In this document: positions 26,650-34,606 of the stretch, piece after piece
How positions within the stretch are numbered: the stretch's first letter is position 1
Layout of the letters: each line of letters begins with the position of its first letter
Source of the DNA: Polycladidibacter stylochi
Lineage (GTDB): Bacteria > Pseudomonadota > Alphaproteobacteria > Rhizobiales > Stappiaceae
Length of the DNA: 64,000 bases
Assembly (NCBI RefSeq): GCF_001562055.1
Contig: NZ_LLWE01000005.1
Coordinates: forward strand, 248,001-312,000
Reading direction: 5' to 3'
The notes under the pieces: model-generated
Told to the model about the DNA's origin: nothing
The model's input: the letters and a program-made list of their open reading frames with translations, nothing else
Database searches by the model: none
Program-made: the position numbers and the translations under genes

Positions 26650-28191
26650 TTGAGCGCTTTGGATACAACGGAAAAAACGAACATAACCGAGTATTCTGTA
26701 TCAGAAATTTCTGGCGCGATTAAGCGAACCGTTGAAGACAGCTTTGATTATGTGCGCGTTCGCGGTGAGCTTGGGCGCGTTTCCAGTCCCGCTTCTGGCC
26801 ATGTTTATCTGGATTTGAAAGATGATCGTTCTGTTTTGAACGGAGTCATTTGGCGCGGGAATGCTGCCAAAATGAAAGTAAAGCCCGAGCAAGGCCTTGA
26901 AGTTATTGCGACCGGCAAAATAACTACCTTTCCCGGACAATCAAAATACCAGATGGTTATTGACAGTATGGAACCAGCTGGTGCCGGGGCACTAATGGCT
27001 TTACTGGAAGAGCGTAAAAAGAAGCTCGCAGCTGAAGGCCTGTTTGCACCCGAGCGCAAGCAGAACTTACCCAAAATACCCATGGTAGTTGGGGTTGTGA
27101 CCTCGCCAACCGGTGCAGTTATTCGAGATATTTTGCATCGAATTCAAGACAGGTTTCCGCTGCATGTTATGGTTTGGCCGGTACGGGTGCAAGGTGAAAC
27201 CTGCGGCGATGAAGTGGCACGCGGTATTGCCGGATTTAACAGCCTATCTGTTGATGGCACCCTGCAACGGCCAGATGTTATTATTGTGGCGCGCGGTGGT
27301 GGCAGCCTGGAAGACTTATGGGGCTTTAACGATGAGGTCGTCGTGCGTGCAGCAGCAGCAAGCCAAATCCCGCTCATTTCAGCTGTGGGACACGAAACGG
27401 ACTGGACCTTGCTGGATTATGTTGCAGATGTGCGGGCTCCAACTCCCACTGGGGCAGCCGAATTTGCTGTACCGGTAAAAAGCGAACTACTCGCAAGCCT
27501 AGATGACTACCAACGACGGCTTTTCGCCGGTACCACGCGCTATTTACAAAGCAAGCGCACTGAACTACGCGCAGCAGAAGCTTACTTGCCCTCACTACGC
27601 GATTTACTAGCGCTGCCTCGGCAACAATTTGATATGACCTGCGGGCGGCTTGGGCCCAGCCTTGCCATGAATACCCAAAGCTTACGCAGTCGCTATATTG
27701 CCGCAGCGCACCAACTCTCTCCTTTCGCGCTAAAGCAAAAAATTACGCATAGCCGTGAACATGTTGGTTCTCTCTCGCAGCGCTTGAGCCAAGTGGCACG
27801 CAATGATATCGCGCAGCGTAAAACCGGTTTGTCCAGCATGAGCCAGCTACTGCAATCACTTTCCTATCGCAGCGTTTTAGAGCGCGGCTATGCAATTTTG
27901 CGCGATGCTGATGGACAAGCTATTCGCACTACGAAAGCCATTGCAAATGGCAGTATTGTTGAAGCCGAATTGAGCGATGGCAAACGGACTCTTTTGGCTG
28001 CGGATGTTTTGGAAGAAACTGAACAAGCAGGAGGGGCAATGTTACCTACTCCTACCAATAAAGGTGCTGGCCTAGCAGATCGCACTGACCCACTGGAAGC
28101 GCATCGCCAAGAGCGCCTACAGCAACAAAAGCCCAAAAAGCGAAAGAAAAAAGCAGCAGATGATAGTGGAGCGCAAGGTAGCCTTTTCTAG
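26650..28191 (+). CDS. xseA: Exodeoxyribonuclease VII large subunit
   Basis: The protein has 513 residues from a TTG start at 26650. AGGAGG at 26639-26644 lies 5 bases upstream and decides this start over the earlier in-frame GTG at 26617. The N-terminal OB-fold (VRVRGELGRVSSPASGHVYLDLKDD) is followed by the XseA domain with VGVVTSPTGAVIRDILHRI and ARGGGSLEDLWGFNDE, and SAVGHETDWTLLDYVADVRAPTPTGAAE. The C-terminus is a Lys-rich tail. With XseB it degrades single-stranded DNA. XseB is not in the window. Confidence 0.96.
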   Translation: MSALDTTEKTNITEYSVSEISGAIKRTVEDSFDYVRVRGELGRVSSPASGHVYLDLKDDRSVLNGVIWRGNAAKMKVKPEQGLEVIATGKITTFPGQSKYQMVIDSMEPAGAGALMALLEERKKKLAAEGLFAPERKQNLPKIPMVVGVVTSPTGAVIRDILHRIQDRFPLHVMVWPVRVQGETCGDEVARGIAGFNSLSVDGTLQRPDVIIVARGGGSLEDLWGFNDEVVVRAAAASQIPLISAVGHETDWTLLDYVADVRAPTPTGAAEFAVPVKSELLASLDDYQRRLFAGTTRYLQSKRTELRAAEAYLPSLRDLLALPRQQFDMTCGRLGPSLAMNTQSLRSRYIAAAHQLSPFALKQKITHSREHVGSLSQRLSQVARNDIAQRKTGLSSMSQLLQSLSYRSVLERGYAILRDADGQAIRTTKAIANGSIVEAELSDGKRTLLAADVLEETEQAGGAMLPTPTNKGAGLADRTDPLEAHRQERLQQQKPKKRKKKAADDSGAQGSLF

Positions 28192-28214
28192 TTGCTTTTG
28201 AGGCTACGAAAATA

Positions 28215-28252
28215 AAGACCCACCAAATTACCTAGGCAATTTAGTGGGTCTT
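28215..28252. terminator. Bidirectional terminator between xseA and the autotransporter gene
   Basis: AAGACCCAC at 28215-28223 pairs with GTGGGTCTT at 28244-28252, extended inside by AAATT/AATTT. T-rich flanks exist on both strands, and the two genes converge here. Confidence 0.85.
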
Positions 28253-28268
28253 GTCTTTTTACAGGTAA

Positions 28269-30821
28269 TTAGAAGTGATGGGTGATACGACCCATAGCAG
28301 CGGCACCGGTTTTACCTTCGATATGCCCTTCGTTCAGTGAAAGCACACCACCTAAGCGCATACTTGTTGATTCACTTAATGACATTTGATAGTCGGCCGC
28401 GAAGTCAAACTGGCGGCTTTGAGCCGAAAGATCCACTTCAATATCCGCGAAAGTTAAATCACCTTGTTTGTTGCGCATGCCTGATTGACGCAATGTAGCA
28501 CTACCCGCTTCCATGTGCATTGGCTGGCTGAAACTCAGTTGCAGCTTATCGCCTGTATCGAGCAAGTTTTGTGCCTCTAAACCCAATGCAAAACCTGTAT
28601 ATACGCCCCGATCAAAGTTAGAGACAATACCAGCTGATTCTGCTTGGCTAACACCTAGTTCAGCTGTTGCGAACAATGAGATTGAATCTAAAGGCATACT
28701 CGCGCTTGTGTTGAACAGGGCAGTCACAGCGGAAAACTTATCGCTACTATTTTTTTGCATCGCGTTCATTTGCATGCCCAGATAGGCCGCAGTCTCGTTG
28801 AGCGCTGTCGCACCAACAGCGACTTTGGCCCCATTATCAAAGCTATAGCCCGTAGAAGCACCAGCACCGAATGTGTGCGCGTTGGCATCCGTGAAATCGC
28901 CAAATGCAAATACCCCTGTAGAGGCTTTGCCATTTTGTCGGGTTGCCGCAAAGCCAAGGCCGTTTTGGGCTAAAGAAAATGCACTCGTTTGACTTTCAAG
29001 CACAGTTGCAAAGCCCATACCAAGACCTAGCGTTTTGGTCAGTTCGCCTGTTTGGGCAAATCCTAAAGACCAATCACCCATAGGAATTGCTTGTGATTGA
29101 TTGCTAAAGTTAAAGCTGGCGAACTGGTTGGCCTGTGTTGACGCTGAAGCTTGTGTGCTGAATCCTGCAAAGCGCGTAGTAAATGTACTGGCTTTCTCAG
29201 ATACCAGCGCGTCACCTTTCACAGCGAATGGTGTCGCCAAAGCATCATAGGCAATGAAGTCTTTGTCTTTCAATGCTGTTTGTAGCGCGCCATTGTTGGC
29301 CGTTGATGCGGTAATAGCTACCTCTTGTAAACCGATGCGTGGCCCCTCTGACCTTGTTGATGTTGGCAGGCCAATTGTACCAATTGGTTTTAAGGCCGCT
29401 TCAATATCTAAAAAGCCGTGCCCATAGACTTTGCTATACTCGTGATAAACACCATTTTTAATGAGAATACCATTACGTTTGAATGCACCAAAACGGTTAT
29501 TTGCTGAGAACAACAAACGGGTCACAATTTCATCGTTACGCAAGGTGGGGAAGGCTTGCGCCATAATCGCGGTAGCACCAGCGACTTGGCCTAATGAGTA
29601 GAAAAATGAGAAATCGGTTCTATATCTGGAGGTATCCGTTTCTGATTCCATATAAGCCGTTTTCATAATTGGCGATGCCGACAAGCAGTAAGCAGCAGCT
29701 TCCAAGCATTGGCTTTGTGGAAATGTTAGTGCTTTCTTGATTTCGCCTTTATCATCAACAAGAGGAATAATATTTGCAACTGCAATTGTTTTGTTTTCAA
29801 ACTCCTTAAGGACCTCAGGTAAAGCACTTGCTAATGATTGGCTGTAAATACCTTTATCATCTTCTTTTGCTAAAGCAGGTGCAACAAATATACCTTCTGC
29901 CATGTAGTCTTTCATAGCCTCTACAAAGTTTTTAGTATCATCCGGGCCATGGACTTCGACAGAACCTCTATAGGCTCTAGTATTTTCTAATGTTTTTATG
30001 AAATCGCCGCTGTATTTTGATAAATTTTCCTTAAACTTCGCTAGGGTATACAAATTCCTGCTGCTTGTTTTATCATCACGAAAAAGCCAGATGCTATCAT
30101 AAACGAACGCGACAGCTTTTTTCTTTTTCGCTTCAATGAAGGCAGGAGCAAACTTACTCATATTGAAGTCCATACCACTAAACTGCAGGTCAGCACCTGG
30201 AGCAAGCCCTGACATTTCCTTGCCCTCGACACCAGCAATAACCGAGCCGAGAATGGTAGAAGTATCTATTATTCTTTCGTAATAAAGGTTTGATGGTTTA
30301 CTGACTGTAGTTATTTTTTTACCTTCAAAAACTTCATGCTTTAGGCTGTCGTAACTACCAAAAATGGCAACAGTTTGCCCTCTGCCCGTGAGGCCAAGAG
30401 CACGTGCATAAGCCAGATTAATCACCTTATATGCATTAGGAAGGAGATAAGAGCCTATGTTTTTATTTATGAAATCATTAAATTCTATAGTATTGTTTTT
30501 TTGCAGAGCAGAAAGCGTTAAATCTTGTGATGTAATGGTATTTGATTGCTCTACTTTTTTAAGCTGAGAAGCAGTTGGCCTTGGCTTATACTCAATTATG
30601 CCATCATGCGAAGTGATATATTTCATTTTATTGGGGTCAGAACCTCCAATGGTCACCCCTCCGCCTGAGGTACCCGGCTTGCTTGGAGTGCTGGCTGCTG
30701 TTCCGCCGCTAGAAGTGCCTGGCTTGCTGGATGCGCCACTTGGCGCCCCCCCACCAGATCCGCCACCGCCACAGGCGGCAAGCGTGAGAGTGAGTGCTGT
30801 TGCTGTTAATAGTTTTTTCAT
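28269..30821 (-). CDS. Lipoprotein-type autotransporter with subtilisin-like passenger lacking the catalytic triad
   Basis: The protein has 850 residues from ATG 30821; the frame extends 14 codons further. Residues 1-17 are a lipoprotein signal (TLTLAAC, lipid Cys17), followed by a Gly/Ser/Pro linker with two similar SKPGTSGG units. Residues about 145-450 follow the S8 subtilase plan: GQTVAIFGS, VIAG…GLAPGADLQFSG, and QVAGATAIMAQAFPTL. The Asp, His and Ser positions read Gly155, Ile190 and Phe407. The C-terminal about 290 residues look like an autotransporter beta-barrel ending in HHF. It is probably a surface pseudoprotease. A terminator separates it from xseA. Confidence 0.75.
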   Translation of the reverse strand: MKKLLTATALTLTLAACGGGGSGGGAPSGASSKPGTSSGGTAASTPSKPGTSGGGVTIGGSDPNKMKYITSHDGIIEYKPRPTASQLKKVEQSNTITSQDLTLSALQKNNTIEFNDFINKNIGSYLLPNAYKVINLAYARALGLTGRGQTVAIFGSYDSLKHEVFEGKKITTVSKPSNLYYERIIDTSTILGSVIAGVEGKEMSGLAPGADLQFSGMDFNMSKFAPAFIEAKKKKAVAFVYDSIWLFRDDKTSSRNLYTLAKFKENLSKYSGDFIKTLENTRAYRGSVEVHGPDDTKNFVEAMKDYMAEGIFVAPALAKEDDKGIYSQSLASALPEVLKEFENKTIAVANIIPLVDDKGEIKKALTFPQSQCLEAAAYCLSASPIMKTAYMESETDTSRYRTDFSFFYSLGQVAGATAIMAQAFPTLRNDEIVTRLLFSANNRFGAFKRNGILIKNGVYHEYSKVYGHGFLDIEAALKPIGTIGLPTSTRSEGPRIGLQEVAITASTANNGALQTALKDKDFIAYDALATPFAVKGDALVSEKASTFTTRFAGFSTQASASTQANQFASFNFSNQSQAIPMGDWSLGFAQTGELTKTLGLGMGFATVLESQTSAFSLAQNGLGFAATRQNGKASTGVFAFGDFTDANAHTFGAGASTGYSFDNGAKVAVGATALNETAAYLGMQMNAMQKNSSDKFSAVTALFNTSASMPLDSISLFATAELGVSQAESAGIVSNFDRGVYTGFALGLEAQNLLDTGDKLQLSFSQPMHMEAGSATLRQSGMRNKQGDLTFADIEVDLSAQSRQFDFAADYQMSLSESTSMRLGGVLSLNEGHIEGKTGAAAMGRITHHF

Positions 30822-31042
30822 AGGAATACCAGAATTATTAGAATACTCTGGTAAAATATTCATTATTCTTAAAACTATAATTCAACCAATGTTTAAATCG
30901 AAGTTATAATAATAACTCGTCGCATTAATACAATAGATTTTATTTATTATTTTAAAAAATTCAAATAGATCAATTTGATAAAATTAATCCTTAGAAAAAT
31001 ATATAATTACATGACGCATCGAACTACTCACCTAATATTTAA

Positions 31043-32734
31043 CTAGGGTATTATTAAATGTAGCAACTGCGGTTTTGCATGATTTACTTTAATCTCTTCG
31101 AAAATAGCGGTGAGAGCATCCGCAAATTCACTCGTTGTGGTTATCCTGTAGGCATTTACTCCATACGCCTTAGCCAGTTCGGCAAAATCTGGGTTTTGGA
31201 GGGTTGTCGCACTGACCCGTCCGGGATATTCGCGTTCTTGGTGCATCCGAATTGTGCCATATTTGCTGTTGTCAATGACAACGATAATAATACCCAGATG
31301 CTCTTGTACTGCAGTTCCAAGCTCTTGCATGGTCATTTGAAAATCACCATCACCCGTGAAGCAGACAACCGTTTTTTCTTTATCATTCAGCTTAGCAGCA
31401 ATGGCGGCAGGCAAACCGTAGCCCATTGAACCTGAAGTGGGAGCCAGTTGACTACCAAAACCTTGATACCGGTGATAGCGGTGCGCCCAAGTGGCAAAGT
31501 TACCCGCCCCATTGGTGATACAAGTATTTTCTGTCAGGTTTTCCTCTAACCATTGCATCACCTCCCCCATTTGTAATGAGCCTGGTTGCTTTTGAAAGCT
31601 TGTGGACCAGCCTTCATAGGCATGTCTATCTTGCTGACGCTGTTCACTCCATCTGCTGTGTTTTATGGGTGTTAAGCTTTGCAGGGCTCTGCAAAAAGCC
31701 GAAGGGCTTGCGTTAATTGCCAAGTCAGGTCGGTATAACCGCCCCAGCTCTTCAGCGCCTGCGTGAACATGAACAAGCTTTTGTTTTGGCTGGGGTATGT
31801 TTAGCAGGTTATAGCCTTGGCTTGGCATTTCAGAAAGCCTCTCACCTATGAGAAGCAGCAGGTCCGCCTCTGCAACACGTTGTTTTAAATATGGGTTAAT
31901 TGCAATGCCCACATCGCCAATATAGTTGGGATGCGCGTTATCAAACAGCATTTGCCTTCGTAGAGCACAAGCGACCGGTAAATCATAATTTTCGGCAAAT
32001 TGTTGTATTTGATTTACAGCTTCTGCTGACCAGCCTTGGCCACCTAGTATGGCCAATGGTTTTGCAGCGCTCTCCAGCATTTGACCAAGCTGCGTTATTT
32101 GCTCTTGTGACGGGTGCGTTAAAACTGGCGCGACATAGCTTGCAGGTTGCACACTGGTTTTACAAACGAGCATATCTTCTGGCAGTGATAGAACCACAGG
32201 GCCAGGACGGCCATTCATTGCCACATGAAAGGCTCTTTGTATGTATTCGGGTATACGGTTGGGGTGATCGATTTCGGCAACCCATTTAGCCATGGTGCCA
32301 AACATTTGTTTGTAATCAACTTCTTGAAACGCATCCCGGTCACGCATATGCGTGGCAACCTGACCAATGAACAATATCATGGGTGTTTCATCTTGTTGGG
32401 CCACATGCACACCTGCTGCGGCATTGGTTGCCCCTGGGCCGCGGGTTACAAAACATATGCCCGGGCGGCCAGTGAGTTTACCAGTTGCTTCGGCCATCAT
32501 AGCCGCCCCACCCTCTTGGCGACACAGAACTGCTTTTATTTTAGAATCATAAAGACCGTCCAATACTGCCAGATAACTTTCGCCTGGCACGCAAAAAACC
32601 CGCTCCACCTGCTGCGCTTCTAGGCATTTTACCAATAAATGACCTGCTAAAATCTTCTGTTGCTCATAACTCTCATCACTTTTAGTGGATCGGAGGTTAT
32701 GCTGAGAGAAGTTTGCTTGTTTTTTGGTGGTCAT
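31043..32734 (-). CDS. Thiamine-diphosphate-dependent enzyme, acetolactate-synthase-like
   Basis: The protein has 563 residues from ATG 32734, set by GGAG. N-terminal ThDP domain: VFCVPGESYLAVLDGL, catalytic Glu in CRQEGGAAMMAEA, VTRGPGATNAAAGVH. The central domain follows, then the C-terminal ThDP-binding GDGDFQMTMQELGT…IDNS. No regulatory small subunit is adjacent, so it is more likely a catabolic acetolactate-synthase-like or 2-oxoacid enzyme than the biosynthetic IlvB. The exact substrate cannot be read. A DMT transporter gene lies just upstream in the same direction. Confidence 0.85.
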   Translation of the reverse strand: MTTKKQANFSQHNLRSTKSDESYEQQKILAGHLLVKCLEAQQVERVFCVPGESYLAVLDGLYDSKIKAVLCRQEGGAAMMAEATGKLTGRPGICFVTRGPGATNAAAGVHVAQQDETPMILFIGQVATHMRDRDAFQEVDYKQMFGTMAKWVAEIDHPNRIPEYIQRAFHVAMNGRPGPVVLSLPEDMLVCKTSVQPASYVAPVLTHPSQEQITQLGQMLESAAKPLAILGGQGWSAEAVNQIQQFAENYDLPVACALRRQMLFDNAHPNYIGDVGIAINPYLKQRVAEADLLLLIGERLSEMPSQGYNLLNIPQPKQKLVHVHAGAEELGRLYRPDLAINASPSAFCRALQSLTPIKHSRWSEQRQQDRHAYEGWSTSFQKQPGSLQMGEVMQWLEENLTENTCITNGAGNFATWAHRYHRYQGFGSQLAPTSGSMGYGLPAAIAAKLNDKEKTVVCFTGDGDFQMTMQELGTAVQEHLGIIIVVIDNSKYGTIRMHQEREYPGRVSATTLQNPDFAELAKAYGVNAYRITTTSEFADALTAIFEEIKVNHAKPQLLHLIIP

Positions 32735-32884
32735 GAACGAGCTCCGCAACTTATGTGTTGCACCAGAAATACCGAGCGGATTTACCAACTCCTAATAACT
32801 TCTGCTCATGATATCATCACAGATATCACTCAACCGTTACGTCGATATCTCTCAAACCCCCCTATTTAGCTCTTGGTGTTATTA

Positions 32885-33763
32885 CTAGTCTTTAATTGCT
32901 TTGGATTTCGCTCGTGATAAGGAGAATAGCCCTGCAGAGACAACCATAAGCGCGCCCACTAATGTCGTCCATAAGGGGATATCACCAAAAACAATGAGTC
33001 CGATTGGAATAGACCATACTAGCTGTAAGTAATTGAAGGGTTGAATAACGATAGCCTCGGCGAGCGATAGGGCCTTTACGATTGAATAGTGCGCCGCGGC
33101 ACTCAGCAAGCAAACCGCCGCTAGTAAAAGAATATCAACATCACCCCAATTCGGCAGATGCTGCAACCCGACAATTGTTGTCACTATGAGACCAAAAGCA
33201 CCAACATAAAAATACGAGGTGAGCGGACTATCATGCCTTGAAACCATACGGGTTAGTATTTGATAGGTCGCAAAACTAAGTGATGCGCCTAAAGCCAACA
33301 GGCCGCCAAGACCCCAAACATTGCCTGTGGGCTGTAGTATGACTAACAAACCAAGCATTCCCATTAGCAAGGCTAATATACGCCTCCAGCCAATGCTTTC
33401 TTTGAGCAGCACGACTGCCAAGGCTGTAACCAGTAACGGATAGGCCATAAGAATTGACGTTACATCAGCCAGTCCCAGCATGCTAAAAGCCATTGTGATT
33501 AAAGCAATTTCACTAAGTAAAAAAAGGCCTCGCAACAATTGTAGGGGGATACTTTTTGATTTTAGTGCCGTGCTTATAGTGCCTGTAGCAATTTGCGACC
33601 AACAGCAAGCTACAATAAAGTGGGTCCAATACCGCACCATCAATATGAACCAAACAGAGTGATTGGTTAGCAATTGCTTCGTTGTTGCATCTTGAAAAGC
33701 AAAGAGTAAAGTAGCCAGGCAAGCGAATATTATTCCATAGGTCGTTCTTGTTGTTGCATGCAC
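32885..33763 (-). CDS. EamA/DMT-family transporter
   Basis: The protein has 292 residues with ten membrane helices in two EamA repeats: YGIIFACLATLLFAFQDATTKQLL at the start and a second half ending in SAGLFSLSRAKSKAIKD. The RYWTHFIVA and PFNYLQLVWSIPIGLIVFGDIP segments are typical of this group. It is a probable metabolite exporter. It lies 150 bases upstream of the ThDP enzyme gene. Confidence 0.9.
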   Translation of the reverse strand: MHATTRTTYGIIFACLATLLFAFQDATTKQLLTNHSVWFILMVRYWTHFIVACCWSQIATGTISTALKSKSIPLQLLRGLFLLSEIALITMAFSMLGLADVTSILMAYPLLVTALAVVLLKESIGWRRILALLMGMLGLLVILQPTGNVWGLGGLLALGASLSFATYQILTRMVSRHDSPLTSYFYVGAFGLIVTTIVGLQHLPNWGDVDILLLAAVCLLSAAAHYSIVKALSLAEAIVIQPFNYLQLVWSIPIGLIVFGDIPLWTTLVGALMVVSAGLFSLSRAKSKAIKD

Positions 33764-34288
33764 TGAAGTATTCCTGAGCCAGAGATTTAGCGGTTCATAT
33801 GTTTACCAAGTGGCTTTTTACTTTAACGACACCGCCATAACTCGAAGACTATTACAAATTCATGCAGGTGTATACTCACTGTGAATACTCATGGGATTCA
33901 TCGCATTGCGCTTTATTCTTTTGTTCTCAACCTTACCTAATTCAACTTCCACCCAGTTCAATAGGCCAACCAGCGCATTTGTATCGTGTCGTTTAGCGCG
34001 GCCCAACGACGCATCGCATGCACTTATTGGCTATCTACGGTAATAGGCACTGACCTCCTTACCTCAACATCTTTTGATGATATCGCCATAAAGAAACATT
34101 TAAATCAATAGGTTAAGAGATATACAACCGCTTAAATTCAATTTTTAACCTATATGCGCAAACAGCCATGTGACTAAATACATTCTTGCTACACCAATTC
34201 TAATAAATTACACCTTGATTTTGACAGGTATCAATGCGAATGGTTCGCAGTTGCACTTTATTGGGTGTAGATTTAATTGGAGCCAGGA
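33764..34288. other. Intergenic region upstream of feoA
   Basis: 525 bases between divergent genes. An FNR-type box lies at 34221-34234. I see no convincing coding frame; the short frame at 34170-34457 overlaps feoA in another frame and has no family features. The remainder shows no clear repeats or RNA gene. Confidence 0.55.
34221..34234. promoter_or_regulatory. FNR/Anr-type box upstream of feoABC
   Basis: TTGACAGGTATCAA matches the TTGAT-N4-ATCAA consensus in 9 of 10 positions. It lies 55 bases upstream of the feoA ATG, a usual distance for activation at low oxygen. Feo operons in many bacteria are FNR-activated because ferrous iron dominates without oxygen. The regulator that binds is not known; the CRP/FNR-family protein at 2225-2914 lacks the Fe-S cysteines. 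Confidence 0.65.
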
Positions 34289-34606
34289 ATGTCCGAGCCA
34301 GTCGTCGAAAGTTTCGACCAGCCAATTCACGTTAGCGTTTTTCAGCCCTTTAAAGATGGCTTTGAATTTCCAAAGGGTACACAGAGCCTACTTGATGCTC
34401 GCAGGCATACTCCCCTCAGAGTTGTGCGCCTTGGTGGTACCCAAGCAGAATCTTTAAAGTTACGCGCTCTAGGGCTTTCTGAGACACGAGAAATTGTGAT
34501 CCTTGAAGGCATTAGCAGTCGGCCTCGTGTCATTGCGTGTGGTGCTGTGCGTGTCGCGCTATCAGCAAAAATTGCGAATAACATCTTGGTACAGGAAGTT
34601 AATTAA
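34289..34606 (+). CDS. feoA: Ferrous iron transport protein A (FeoA)
   Basis: The protein has 105 residues from ATG 34289, with GGAG at 34279-34282. Residues about 30-105 are the SH3-like FeoA domain (LRVVRLGGTQAESLKLRALGLSETREIVIL). It is a small cytoplasmic partner of FeoB. Its TAA stop overlaps the feoB ATG by one base (TAATG), showing translational coupling. The N-terminus is about 25 residues longer than minimal FeoA. Confidence 0.92.
   Translation: MSEPVVESFDQPIHVSVFQPFKDGFEFPKGTQSLLDARRHTPLRVVRLGGTQAESLKLRALGLSETREIVILEGISSRPRVIACGAVRVALSAKIANNILVQEVN

Noticed and set aside
34170-34457. Plus-strand frame of 95 codons overlapping the start of feoA
   Set aside because: It runs through feoA in another frame, and feoA has clear family features and a ribosome site.
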